Source: Gordionus sp. m RMFG-2023 (Eukaryota > Nematomorpha > Gordioida > Chordodea > Parachordodidae). From it: DNA of 64,000 nt. This document shows, one piece after another, positions 33,871 through 47,070 of the stretch. The notes below the pieces were generated by a model. The model had not been told where the DNA came from. It saw only the letters and a program-made list of their open reading frames with translations, and did no database searches. The position numbers and the translations under genes are program-made. Within the stretch, counting starts at the first letter, position 1. Each line of letters starts with the position of its first letter. Where the stretch lies: contig NW_027050885.1 in assembly GCF_954871325.1 (NCBI RefSeq), positions 310,001-374,000 of the forward strand. The letters run 5' to 3'.

Positions 33871-36800
33871 TGTGAAACATACGTAAAAATGCTTATCACG
33901 TGAAAATATAATAAAACCCTTTCAAGGAATTTCAAAAATATAAAAAAACTCAAGGGATATTAAGGGTTAAATCATTGAGTTAGGGTTAGGGTTAGAGGGT
34001 TAAGGTTAGGGTTAGGGTTAGGGTTAGTGTTTTAGGGTTAGGGTTAGTGTTAGATTTAGGGTTAGTAATAGTATTGAATATATAGAATATAATAAGAATA
34101 GTTAAAAATTATTTTTATAAGTTCATAAAGTATATATTAAAGTGTTTTTTATATATATATCTGAAACATACGTAAAAATGCTTATCACGCGAAAATATAA
34201 TAAATCCCTTACAAGGGATTTTAAAAATATAAAAAAACTCAAGAGATATTAAGGGTTAAATCATTCGGTTAGGGTTATGGTTAGGGGGTTAGGGTTAGGG
34301 TTAGTGTTAGGGTTAAGGTTAGTGTTAGATTTAGGGTTAGTAATAGTATTAAATATAAAGAATATAATAAGATTATTTTAAAATTATTTTTCTAAGTTCA
34401 TAAAGTATATATTAAAGTGTTTTATATATATATATATGTGAAACATACGTAAAAATGCTTATCACGCGAAAATATAATAAATCCCATAGAAGGGATTTTA
34501 AAAATATAAAAAAACTCAAGAGATATTAAGGGTAAATCATTGGGTTAGGGTTAGGGTTAGAGGGTTAAGGTTAGGGTTAGGGTTAAGGTTTGTGTTAGAT
34601 TTAGGGTTAGTAATAGTATTATATATATATAATATAAATAGAATATTTTAAAATTATTTTTCTAAGTTCATAAAGTATATATTAAAGTGTTTTTTATATA
34701 TATATCTGAAACATACGTAAAAATGCTTATCACGCGAAAATATAATAAATCCCTTTCAAGGAATTTTAAAAATATTAAAAACTCACGAGATATTAAGGGT
34801 TAAATCATTGGGTTAGGGTTAGGGTTAGGGTTAGAGGTTTAAGGTTAAGGTTAGGGTTAGTGTTAGGGTTAAGGTTATTGTTAGATTTAGGGTTAGTAAT
34901 AGTATTAAATATATAGAATATAATAAGATTATTTTAAAATTTATTTTCTAAGTTCATAAAGTATATATTAAAGTGTTTTATATATATTTATATGTGAAAC
35001 ATACGTAAAAATGCTTATCACGTGAAAATATAATAAAACCCTTTCAAGGAATTTTAAAAATATAAAAAAACTCAAGGGATATTAAGGGTTAAATCATTGA
35101 GTTAGGGTTAGGGTTAGAGGGTTAAGGTTAGGGTTAGGGTTAGGGTTAGTGTTTTAGGGTTAGGGTTAGTGTTAGATTTAGGGTTAGTAATAGTATTGAA
35201 TATATAGAATATAATAAGAATAGTTAAAAATTATTTTTATAAGTTCATAAAGTATATATTAAAGTGTTTTTTATATATATATGTGAAACATACGTAAAAA
35301 TGCTTATCACGTGAAAATATAAAAAAACCCATTCAAGGAATTTTAAAAATATAAAAAAACTCAAGGGATATTAAGGCTTAAATCATTGAGTTAGGGTTAG
35401 GGTTAGAGGGTTAAGGTTAGAGTTAGGGTTAGTGTTGGGGTTAGGGTTAGTGTTAGATTTAGGTTTAGTAATAGTATTAAATATATAGAATATAATAAGA
35501 TTATTTTAAAATTATTTTTCTAAGTTCATAAAGTATATATTAGTGTTTTTTATATATATATGTAAAACATATGTAAAAATGCTTACCACGTGAAAATATA
35601 ATAAAACCCTTCAAGGGATTTTTAAAATTTAAAAAAACTCAAGAGATATTAAGGGTTAATTCATTGGGTTAGGGTTAGGGTTAGAGGGTTAAGGTTAGGG
35701 TTAGTGTTAGGGTTAGTGTTAGATATAGGGTTAGTAATAGTATTAAATATATAGAATATAATAAGATTATTTTAAAATTATTTTTCTAAGTTCATAAAGT
35801 ATATATTAAAGTGTTTTATATATATATATGTGAAACATACGTAAAAATGCTTATCACGTAAAAATTTAATAAAATCCTTGAAAGGTATTTTAAAAATATA
35901 AAAAAACTCAAGGGATATTAAGGGTTAAATCATTGAGTTAGGGTTAGGGTTAGAGGGTTAAGTAGGGTTAGTGTTAGGGTTAGTGTTTTAGGGTTAGGGT
36001 TAGTGTTAGATTTAGGGTTAGTAATAGTATTAAATATATAGAATATAATAAGAATAGTTAAAAATTATTTTTTTAAGTTCATAAAGTATATATTAAAGTA
36101 TTTTTTATATATATATGTGAAACATACGTAAAAATGTTTATCACGTGAAAATATAATAAAACCCTTTCAAGGGATTTTAAAAATATAAAAAAACTCAAGG
36201 GATATTAAGCGTTAAATTACTGGGTTAGGGTTAGGGTTAGAGAGTTAAGGTTATAGTTAGGGTTATTGTTAGATTTAGGGTTAGTAATAGTATTAAATAT
36301 ATAGAATATAATAAGATTATTTTAAAATTTATTTTCTAAGTTCATAAAGTATATATTAAAGTGTTTTATATATATATATGTGAAACATACGTAAAAATGC
36401 TTATCACGTGAAAATATAATAAAACCCTTTCAAGGAATTTTAAAAATATAAAAAAACTCAAGGGATATTAAGGGTTAAATCATTGAGTTAGGGTTAGGGT
36501 TAGAGGGTTAAGGTTAGGGTTAGGGTTAGTGTTAGATTTATAGTTAGTAATAGTATTAAATATATAGAATATAATAAGAATAGTTAAAAATTATTTTTAT
36601 AAGTTCATAAAGTATATATTAAAGTGTTTTTTATATATATATCTGAAACATACGTAAAAATGCTTATCACGCGAAAATATAATAAATCCCTTACAAGGGA
36701 TTTTAAAAATATAAAAAAACTCAAGAGATATTAAGGGTTAAATCATTGGGTTAGGGTTATGGTTAGGGGGTTAGGGTTAGGGTTAGTGTTAGGGTTAGGG

Positions 36801-37493
36801 TTAAGGTTAGTGTTAGATTTAGGGTTAGTAATAGTATTAAATATATAGAATATAATAAGATTATTTTAAAATTATTTTTCTAAGTTCATAAAGTATATAT
36901 TAAAGTGTTTTATATATATATATGTGAAACATACGTAAAAATGCTTATCACGCGAAAATATAATTAATCCCTTACAAGGGATTTTAAAAATAACTAAAAA
37001 CTCAAGAGATATTAAGGGTTAAATCATTGAGTTAGGGTTAGGGTTAGAGGGTTAAAGTTAGAGTTAGGGTTAGTGTTGGGGTTAGGGTTAGGGTTAGTGT
37101 TAGATTTAGGTTTAGTAATAGTATTAAATATATAGAATATAATAAGATTATTTTAAAATTATTTTTCTAAGTTCATAAAGTATATATTAGTGTTTTTTAT
37201 ATATATATGTGAAACATATGTAAAAATGCTTATCACGTGAAAATATAATAAAACCCTTCAAGGGATTTTTAAAATTTAAAAAAACTCAAGAGATATTAAG
37301 GGTTAAATCATTGAGTTAGGGTTAGAGGGTTAAGGTTAGGGTTAGTGTTAGGGTTAGTGTTAGGGTTAGTGTTAGGGTTAGTGTTAGATATAGGGTTAGT
37401 AATAGTATTAAATATATAGAATATAATAAGATTATTTTAAAATTATTTTTCTAACTTCATAATGTATATATTATAGTGTTTTTTATATATATA

Positions 37494-37832
37494 TGTGAAA
37501 TATAAGTAAAAATGCTTATCACGTAAAAATTTAATAAAATCCTTTAAAGGGATTTTAAACGTTAAACCATCATAACCTAATAAACACCTTCTAGTAGGTA
37601 AAATATAAAAAAACTCAAGGGATATTAAGGGTTAAATATTTGGGTTAGGGTTAAGGTTAGTAAATGTTTAAAATATATAGAATATATTAAATCATTTTAA
37701 AATTATTTTTCAAGGTATCTAGTTTAAAGAACTATAGGAATTAATCTCTTTTAAGACATTATATATTATTAGTAAATTAATAAATAATAGTAAGTTTTTA
37801 AAGTAAATATTAAAGTGTTTTTTATATATATA
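37494..37832 (+). repeat. L monomer 12
   Basis: Haplotype CTTATCACGT / CAAGG / AGTTTTT; counterpart of L7 at +12653. Confidence 0.9.
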
Positions 37833-38119
37833 TCTGAAACATACGTAAAAATGCTTATCACGCGAAAATATAATAAATCCCTTAGAAGGGATTTTAAAAT
37901 TATAAAAAAACTTAAGAGATATTAAGGGTTAAATCATTGCGTTACGGTTAGGGTTATAGGGTTAAGGTTAGGGTTAGGGTTAGTGTTAGGGTTAGGGTTA
38001 AGGTTAGTGTTAGATTTAGGGTTAGTAATAGTATTAAATATATAGAATATAATAAGATTATTTTGAAATTATTTTTCTAAGTTCATAAAGTATATATTAT
38101 AGTGTTTTTTATATATATA

Positions 38120-38457
38120 TGTGAAATATAAGTAAAAATGCTATCACGTAAAAATTTAATAAAATCCTTTAAAGGGATTTTAAACGTTAAACCATCATAA
38201 CCTAATAAACACCTTCTAGTAGGTAAAATATAAAAAAACTCAAGGGATATTAAGGGTTAAATATTTGGGTTAGGGTTAAGGTTAGTAAATGTTTAAAATA
38301 TATAGAATATATTAAATCATTTTAAAATTATTTTTCAAGGTATCTAGTTTAAAGAACTATAGGAATTAATCTCTTTTAAGACATTATATATTATTAGTAA
38401 ATTAATAAATAATAGTAAGTTCTTAAAGTAAATATTAAAGTGTTTTTTATATAAATA
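38120..38457 (+). repeat. L monomer 13
   Basis: 338 bp. Haplotype GCTATCACGT / CAAGG / AGTTCTT, ending TATAAATATCTG; counterpart of L8. Confidence 0.9.
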
Positions 38458-40419
38458 TCTGAAACATACGTAAAAATGCTTATCACGCGAAAATATAATA
38501 AATCCCTTAGAAGGGATTTTAAAATTATAAAAAAACTCAAGAGATATTAAGGGTTAAATCATTGCGTTACGGTTAGGGTTATAGGGTTAAGGTTAGGGTT
38601 AGGGTTAGTGTTAGGGTTAGGGTTAAGGTTAGTGTTAGATTTAGGGTTAGTAATAGTATTAAATATATAGAATATAATAAGATTATTTTAAAATTATTTT
38701 TCTAAGTTCATAAAGTATATATTAAAGTGTTTTATATATATATATATGTGAAACATACGTAAAAATGCTTATCACGCGAAAATATAATAAATCCCATAGA
38801 AGGGATTTTAAAAATATAAAAAAACTCAAGAGATATTAAGGGTAAATTATTGGGTTAGGGTTAGGGTTAGAGGGTTTAGGTAGGTTAGGGTTAAGGTTTG
38901 TGTTAGATTTAGGGTTAGTAATAGTATTATATATATATAATATAAATAGAATATTTTAAAATTATTTTTCTAAGTTCATAAAGTATATATTAAAGTGTAT
39001 TTTATATATATATCTGAAACATACGTAAAAATGCTTATCACGCGAAAATATAATAAATCCCTTTCAAGGAATTTTAAAAATATTAAAAACTCACGAGATA
39101 TTAAGGGTTAAATCATTGGGTTAGGGTTAGGGTTAGAGGTTTAAGGTTAAGGTTAGGGTTAGTGTTAGGGTTAGGGTTAAGGTTAGTGTTAGATTTAGGG
39201 TTAGTAATAGTATTAAATATATAGAATATAATAAGAATAGTTAAAAATTATTTTTATAAGTTCATAAAGTATATATTAAAGTGTTTTTTATATATATATC
39301 TGAAACATACGTAAAAATGCTTATCACGCGAAAATATAATAAATCCCTTACAAGGGATTTTAAAAATATAAAAAAACTCAAGAGATATTAAGGGTTAAAT
39401 CATTGGGTTAGGGTTATGGTTAGGGGGTTAGGGTTAGGGTTAGTGTTAGGGTTAGGGTTAAGGTTAGTGTTAGATTTAGGGTTAGTAATAGTATTAAATA
39501 TATAGAATATAATAAGATTATTTTAAAATTATTTTTCTAAGTTCATAAAGTATATATTAAAGTGTTTTATATATATATATGTGAAACATACGTAAAAATG
39601 CTTATCACGCGAAAATATAATTAATCCCTTACAAGGGATTTTAAAAATAACTAAAAACTCAAGAGATATTAAGGGTTAAATCATTGCGTTAGGGTTAGGG
39701 TTAGATGGTTAAGGTTAGGGTTAGGGTTAGTGTTAGGGTTAGGGTTAGAGTTAGTGTTAGATTTAGGGTTAGTAATAGTATTAAATATATAGAATATAAT
39801 AAGATTATTTTAAAAATATTTTTCTAAGTTCATAAAGCATATATTAAAGTGTTTTATATATATATATGTGAAACATACGTAAAAATGCTTATCACGTGAA
39901 AATATAATAAAACCCATTCAAGGAATTTTAAAAATATAAAAAAACTCAAGGGATATTAAGCCTTAAATCATTGAGTTAGGGTTAGGGTTAGAGGGTTAAA
40001 GTTAGAGTTAGGGTTAGTGTTGGGGTTAGGGTTAGTGTTAGATTTAGGTTTAGTAATAGTATTAAATATATAGAATATAATAAGATTATTTTAAAATTAT
40101 TTTTCTAAGTTCATAAAGTATATATTAGTGTTTTTTATATATATATGTGAAACATATGTAAAAATGCTTATCACGTGAAAATATAATAAAACCCTTCAAG
40201 GGATTTTTAAAATTTAAAAAAACTCAAGAGATATTAAGGGTTAAATCATTGAGTTAGGGTTAGAGGGTTAAGGTTAGGGTTAGTGTTAGGGTTAGTGTTA
40301 GGGTTAGTGTTAGATATAGGGTTAGTAATAGTATTAAATATATAGAATATAATAAGATTATTTTAAAATTATTTTTCTAAGTTCATAATGTATATATTAT
40401 AGTGTTTTTTATATATATA

Positions 40420-40758
40420 TGTGAAATATAAGTAAAAATGCTTATCACGTAAAAATTTAATAAAATCCTTTAAAGGGATTTTAAACGTTAAACCATCATA
40501 ACCTAATAAACACCTTCTAGTAGGTAAAATATAAAAAAACTCAAGGGATATTAAGGGTTAAATATTTGGGTTAGGGTTAAGGTTAGTAAATGTTTAAAAT
40601 ATATAGAATATATTAAATCATTTTAAAATTATTTTTCAAGGTATCTAGTTTAAAGAACTATAGGAATTAATCTCTTTTAAGACATTATATATTATTAGTA
40701 AATTAATAAATAATAGTAAGTTTTTAAAGTAAATATTAAAGTGTTTTTTATATATATA
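40420..40758 (+). repeat. L monomer 14
   Basis: Haplotype CTTATCACGT / CAAGG / AGTTTTT; counterpart of L9 at +12653 and 2926 bp right of L12. Confidence 0.9.
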
Positions 40759-41045
40759 TCTGAAACATACGTAAAAATGCTTATCACGCGAAAATATAAT
40801 AAATCCCTTAGAAGGGATTTTAAAATTATAAAAAAACTTAAGAGATATTAAGGGTTAAATCATTGCGTTACGGTTAGGGTTATAGGGTTAAGGTTAGGGT
40901 TAGGGTTAGTGTTAGGGTTAGGGTTAAGGTTAGTGTTAGATTTAGGGTTAGTAATAGTATTAAATATATAGAATATAATAAGATTATTTTGAAATTATTT
41001 TTCTAAGTTCATAAAGTATATATTATAGTGTTTTTTATATATATA

Positions 41046-41383
41046 TGTGAAATATAAGTAAAAATGCTATCACGTAAAAATTTAATAAAATCCTTTAAAG
41101 GGATTTTAAACGTTAAACCATCATAACCTAATAAACACCTTCTAGTAGGTAAAATATAAAAAAACTCAAGGGATATTAAAGGTTAAATATTTGGGTTAGG
41201 GTTAAGGTTAGTAAATGTTTAAAATATATAGAATATATTAAATCATTTTAAAATTATTTTTCAACGTATCTAGTTTAAAGAACTATAGGAATTAATCTCT
41301 TTTAAGACATTATATATTATTAGTAAATTAATAAATAATAGTAAGTTCTTAAAGTAAATATTAAAGTGTTTTTTATATAAATA
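41046..41383 (+). repeat. L monomer 15
   Basis: 338 bp. Haplotype GCTATCACGT / ATTAAAGG / CAACG / AGTTCTT, ending TATAAATATCTG; counterpart of L10. Confidence 0.9.
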
Positions 41384-42485
41384 TCTGAAACATACGTAAA
41401 AATGCTTATCACGCGAAAATATAATAAATCCCTTAGAAGGGATTTTAAAATTATAAAAAAACTCAAGAGATATTAAGGGTTAAATCATTGCGTTACGGTT
41501 AGGGTTATAGGGTTAAGGTTAGGGTTAGGGTTAGTGTTAGGGTTAGGGTTAAGGTTAGTGTTAGATTTAGGGTTAGTAATAGTATTAAATATATAGAATA
41601 TAATAAGATTATTTTAAAATTATTTTTCTAAGTTCATAAAGTATATATTAAAGTGTTTTATATATATATATATGTGAAACATACGTAAAAATGCTTATCA
41701 CGCGAAAATATAATAAATCCCATAGAAGGGATTTTAAAAATATAAAAAAACTCAAGAGATATTAAGGGTAAATTATTGGGTTAGGGTTAGGGTTAGAGGG
41801 TTTAGGTAGGTTAGGGTTAAGGTTTGTGTTAGATTTAGGGTTAGTAATAGTATTATATATATATAATATAAATAGAATATTTTAAAATTATTTTTCTAAG
41901 TTCATAAAGTATATATTAAAGTGTATTTTATATATATATCTGAAACATACGTAAAAATGCTTATCACGCGAAAATATAATAAATCCCTTTCAAGGAATTT
42001 TAAAAATATTAAAAACTCACGAGATATTAAGGGTTAAATCATTGGGTTAGGGTTAGGGTTAGAGGTTTAAGGTTAAGGTTAGGGTTAGTGTTAGGGTTAG
42101 GGTTAAGGTTAGTGTTAGATTTAGGGTTAGTAATAGTATTAAATATATAGAATATAATAAGATTAATTTAAAATTATTTTTCTAAGTTCATAAAGCATAT
42201 ATTAAAGTGTTTTATATATATATATGTGAAACATACGTAAAAATGCTTATCACGTGAAAATATAAAAAAACCCATTCAAGGAATTTTAAAAATATAAAAA
42301 AACTCAAGGGATATTAAGGCTTAAATCATTGAGTTAGGGTTAGGGTTAGAGGGTTAAGGTTAGAGTTAGGGTTAGTGTTAGATTTAGGTTTAGTAATAGT
42401 ATTAAATATATAGAATATAATAAGATTATTTTAAAATTATTTTTCTAAGTTCATAAAGTATATATTAGTGTTTTTTATATATATA

Positions 42486-42643
42486 TGTAAAACATATGTA
42501 AAAATGCTTACCACGTGAAAATATAATAAAACCCTTCAAGGGGTTAGTAATAGTATTAAATATATAGAATATAATAAGATTATTTTAAAATTTATTTTCT
42601 AATTTCATAAAGTATATATTAAAGTGTTTTATATATATTTATA
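42486..42643 (+). repeat. Truncated 158 bp monomer, copy 4
   Basis: Same join; tail CTAATTTCAT; counterpart of 29833 at +12653. Confidence 0.92.
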
Positions 42644-43926
42644 TGTGAAACATACGTAAAAATGCTTATCACGTGAAAATATAATAAAACCCTTTCAAGG
42701 AATTTTAAAAATATAAAAAAACTCAAGGGATATTAAGGGTTAAATCATTGAGTTAGGGTTAGGGTTAGAGGGTTAAGGTTAGGGTTAGGGTTAGGGTTAG
42801 TGTTTTAGGGTTAGGGTTAGTGTTAGATTTAGGGTTAGTAATAGTATTGAATATATAGAATATAATAAGAATAGTTAAAAATTATTTTTATAAGTTCATA
42901 AAGTATATATTAAAGTGTTTTTTATATATATATCTGAAACATACGTAAAAATGCTTATCACGCGAAAATATAATAAATCCCTTACAAGGGATTTTAAAAA
43001 TATAAAAAAACTCAAGAGATATTAAGGGTTAAATCATTCGGTTAGGGTTATGGTTAGGGGGTTAGGGTTAGGGTTAGTGTTAGGGTTAAGGTTAGTGTTA
43101 GATTTAGGGTTAGTAATAGTATTAAATATATAGAATATAATAAGATTATTTTAAAATTATTTTTCTAAGTTCATAAAGTATATATTAAAGTGTTTTATAT
43201 ATATATATATGTGAAACATACGTAAAAATGCTTATCACGCGAAAATATAATAAATCCCATAGAAGGGATTTTAAAAATATAAAAAAACTCAAGAGATATT
43301 AAGGGTAAATCATTGGGTTAGGGTTAGGGTTAGAGGGTTAAGGTTAGGGTTAGGGTTAGAGGGTTAAGGTTAGGGTTAGGGTTAAGGTTTGTGTTAGATT
43401 TAGGGTTAGTAATAGTATTATATATATATAATATAAATAGAATATTTTAAAATTATTTTTCTAAGTTCATAAAGTATATATTAAAGTGTTTTTTATATAT
43501 ATATCTGAAACATACGTAAAAATGCTTATCACGCGAAAATATAATAAATCCCTTTCAAGGAATTTTAAAAATATTAAAAACTCACGAGATATTAAGGGTT
43601 AAATCATTGGGTTAGGGTTAGGGTTAGGGTTAGAGGTTTAAGGTTAAGGTTAGGGTTAGTGTTAGGGTTAAGGTTAGTGTTAGATTTAGGGTTAGTAATA
43701 GTATTAAATATATAGAATATAATAAGATTATTTTAAAATTTATTTTCTAAGTTCATAAAGTATATATTAAAGTGTTTTATATATATTTATATGTGAAACA
43801 TACGTAAAAATGCTTATCACGTGAAAATATAATAAAACCCTTTCAAGGAATTTTAAAAATATAAAAAAACTCAAGGGATATTAAGGGTTAAATCATTGAG
43901 TTAGGGTTAGGGTTAGAGGGTTAAGG

Positions 43927-43950
43927 TTAGGGTTAGGGTTAGGGTTAGGG
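43927..43950 (+). repeat. Four perfect TTAGGG units
   Basis: The counterpart of 31274 at +12653, so the run was copied intact with the super-HOR. Confidence 0.85.
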
Positions 43951-44924
43951 TTAGTGTTTTAGGGTTAGGGTTAGTGTTAGATTTAGGGTTAGTAATAGTA
44001 TTGAATATATAGAATATAATAAGAATAGTTAAAAATTATTTTTATAAGTTCATAAAGTATATATTAAAGTGTTTTTTATATATATATGTGAAACATACGT
44101 AAAAATGCTTATCACGTGAAAATATAAAAAAACCCATTCAAAGAATTTTAAAAATATAAAAAAACTCAAGGGATATTAAGGCTTAAATCATTGAGTTAGG
44201 GTTAGGGTTAGAGGGTTAAAGTTAGAGTTAGGGTTAGTGTTGGGGTTAGGGTTAGTGTTAGATTTAGGTTTAGTAATAGTATTAAATATATAGAATATAA
44301 TAAGATTATTTTAAAATTATTTTTCTAAGTTCATAAAGTATATATTAGTGTTTTTTATATATATATGTAAAACATATGTAAAAATGCTTACCACGTAAAA
44401 ATATAATAAAACCCTTCAAGGGATTTTTAAAATTTAAAAAAACTCAAGAGATATTAAGGGTTAATTCATTGGGTTAGGGTTAGGGTTAGAGGGTTAAGGT
44501 TAGGGTTAGTGTTAGGGTTAGTGTTAGATATAGGGTTAGTAATAGTATTAAATATATAGAATATAATAAGATTATTTTAAAATTATTTTTCTAAGTTCAT
44601 AAAGTATATATTAAAGTGTTTTATATATATATATGTGAAACATACGTAAAAATGCTTATCACGTAAAAATTTAATAAAATCCTTGAAAGGTATTTTAAAA
44701 ATATAAAAAAACTCAAGGGATATTAAGGGTTAAATCATTGAGTTAGGGTTAGGGTTAGAGGGGGTTAGAGGGTTAAGGTTAGGGTTAGTGTTAGAGTTAG
44801 TGTTAGGGTTAGTGTTAGATATAGGGTTAGTAATAGTATTAAATATATAGAATATAATAAGATTATTTTAAAATTATTTTTCTAAGTTCATAATGTATAT
44901 ATTATAGTGTTTTTTATATATATA

Positions 44925-45263
44925 TGTGAAATATAAGTAAAAATGCTTATCACTTAAAAATTTAATAAAATCCTTTAAAGGGATTTTAAACGTTAAACCA
45001 TCATAACCTAATAAACACCTTCTAGTAGGTAAAATATAAAAAAACTCAAGGGATATTAAGGGTTAAATATTTGGGTTAGGGTTAAGGTTAGTAAATGTTT
45101 AAAATATATAGAATATATTAAATCATTTTAAAATTATTTTTCAAGGTATCTAGTTTAAAGAACTATAGGAATTAATCTCTTTTAAGACATTATATATTAT
45201 TAGTAAATTAATAAATAATAGTAAGTTTTTAAAGTAAATATTAAAGTGTTTTTTATATATATA
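44925..45263 (+). repeat. L monomer 16, right edge of super-HOR copy 2
   Basis: Haplotype CTTATCACTTAAAA / CAAGG / AGTTTTT, ending ATATATATCTG. It is like L11 at its 5' end but has the other 3' end, so the array leaves the super-HOR inside or just after this monomer. Confidence 0.9.
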
Positions 45264-45558
45264 TCTGAAACATACGTAAAAATGCTTATCACGCGAAAAT
45301 ATAATAAATCCCTTAGAAGGGATTTTAAAATTATAAAAAAACTTAAGGGATATTAAGGGTTAAATCATTGAGTTAGGGTTAGGGTTAGAGGGTTAAGGTT
45401 AGGGTTAGGGTTAGGGTTAGGGTTAGTGTTTTAGGGTTAGGGTTAGTGTTAGATTTAGGGTTAGTAATAGTATTGAATATATAGAATATAATAAGAATAG
45501 TTAAAAATTATTTTTATAAGTTCATAAAGTATATATTAAAGTGTTTTTTATATATATA
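45264..45558 (+). repeat. Chimeric 295 bp monomer, copy 1
   Basis: The 5' half is the CCCTTAGAAGGG type with AAAAAAACTTAAG, which normally follows an L monomer. From AGGGATATTAAGGG onward it is the GTGTTTTAGGG / GTATTGAATATATAG type. The same join occurs at 54540, so the fusion arose once and was then copied. It contains a run of four perfect TTAGGG units. Confidence 0.85.
45399..45422 (+). repeat. Four perfect TTAGGG units
   Basis: A four-unit run in the chimeric monomer at 45264. Confidence 0.85.
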
Positions 45559-46105
45559 TGTGAAACATACGTAAAAATGCTTATCACGTGAAAATATAAA
45601 AAAACCCATTCAAAGAATTTTAAAAATATAAAAAAACTCAAGGGATATTAAGGCTTAAATCATTGAGTTAGGGTTAGGGTTAGAGGGTTAAAGTTAGAGT
45701 TAGGGTTAGTGTTGGGGTTAGGGTTAGTGTTAGATTTAGGTTTAGTAATAGTATTAAATATATAGAATATAATAAGATTATTTTAAAATTATTTTTCTAA
45801 GTTCATAAAGTATATATTAGTGTTTTTTATATATATATGTAAAACATATGTAAAAATGCTTACCACGTAAAAATATAATAAAACCCTTCAAGGGATTTTT
45901 AAAATTTAAAAAAACTCAAGAGATATTAAGGGTTAATTCATTGGGTTAGGGTTAGGGTTAGAGGGTTAAGGTTAGGGTTAGTGTTAGGGTTAGTGTTAGA
46001 TATAGGGTTAGTAATAGTATTAAATATATAGAATATAATAAGATTATTTTAAAATTATTTTTCTAAGTTCATAATGTATATATTATAGTGTTTTTTATAT
46101 ATATA

Positions 46106-46444
46106 TGTGAAATATAAGTAAAAATGCTTATCACGTAAAAATTTAATAAAATCCTTTAAAGGGATTTTAAACGTTAAACCATCATAACCTAATAAACACC
46201 TTCTAGTAGGTAAAATATAAAAAAACTCAAGGGATATTAAGGGTTAAATATTTGGGTTAGGGTTAAGGTTAGTAAATGTTTAAAATATATAGAATATATT
46301 AAATCATTTTAAAATTATTTTTCAAGGTATCTAGTTTAAAGAACTATAGGAATTAATCTCTTTTAAGACATTATATATTATTAGTAAATTAATAAATAAT
46401 AGTAAGTTTTTAAAGTAAATATTAAAGTGTTTTTTATATATATA
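46106..46444 (+). repeat. L monomer 17
   Basis: Haplotype CTTATCACGT / CAAGG / AGTTTTT, ending ATATATATCTG. Confidence 0.9.
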
Positions 46445-46731
46445 TCTGAAACATACGTAAAAATGCTTATCACGCGAAAATATAATAAATCCCTTAGAAG
46501 GGATTTTAAAATTATAAAAAAACTTAAGAGATATTAAGGGTTAAATCATTGCGTTACGGTTAGGGTTATAGGGTTAAGGTTAGGGTTAGGGTTAGTGTTA
46601 GGGTTAGGGTTAAGGTTAGTGTTAGATTTAGGGTTAGTAATAGTATTAAATATATAGAATATAATAAGATTATTTTGAAATTATTTTTCTAAGTTCATAA
46701 TGTATATATTATAGTGTTTTTTATATATATA

Positions 46732-47070
46732 TGTGAAATATAAGTAAAAATGCTTATCACTTAAAAATTTAATAAAATCCTTTAAAGGGATTTTAAACGT
46801 TAAACCATCATAACCTAATAAACACCTTCTAGTAGGTAAAATATAAAAAAACTCAAGGGATATTAAGGGTTAAATATTTGGGTTAGGGTTAAGGTTAGTA
46901 AATGTTTAAAATATATAGAATATATTAAATCATTTTAAAATTATTTTTCAAGGTATCTAGTTTAAAGAACTATAGGAATTAATCTCTTTTAAGACATTAT
47001 ATATTATTAGTAAATTAATAAATAATAGTAAGTTCTTAAAGTAAATATTAAAGTGTTTTTTATATAAATA
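46732..47070 (+). repeat. L monomer 18 (mosaic)
   Basis: Haplotype CTTATCACTTAAAA / CAAGG / AGTTCTT, ending TATAAATATCTG. Same mosaic as L11; leads the first 12-monomer copy. Confidence 0.9.

Larger units (their letters stand above)
32272..44924 (+). repeat. 45-monomer super-HOR, copy 2 (12,653 bp)
   Basis: Monomer starts: 32272 (L), 32611, 32900, 33166, 33452, 33713 (158 bp), 33871, 34160, 34437, 34705, 34993, 35282, 35561, 35829, 36116, 36379, 36642, 36923, 37208, 37494 (L), 37833, 38120 (L), 38458, 38747, 39013, 39299, 39580, 39867, 40146, 40420 (L), 40759, 41046 (L), 41384, 41673, 41939, 42225, 42486 (158 bp), 42644, 42933, 43210, 43504, 43792, 44087, 44366, 44634. Rare changes shared with copy 1 include AAATATAAAGAAT, GGTTATTG, CTAACTTCAT and CTAATTTCAT, which show common descent of the full block rather than of single monomers. 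The first L differs in type from that of copy 1. Confidence 0.92.
44925..46731 (+). repeat. Rearranged segment right of the super-HOR pair
   Basis: Monomer starts: 44925 (L), 45264, 45559, 45838, 46106 (L), 46445. A third super-HOR copy would be expected here, but after the L at 44925 the order changes. 45264-46073 matches 54540-55349 at an offset of 9276 bp. The monomer at 45838 then switches in its tail to the ATAATGTATATATTATAG form that precedes L monomers, which gives an L at 46106. Confidence 0.87.
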
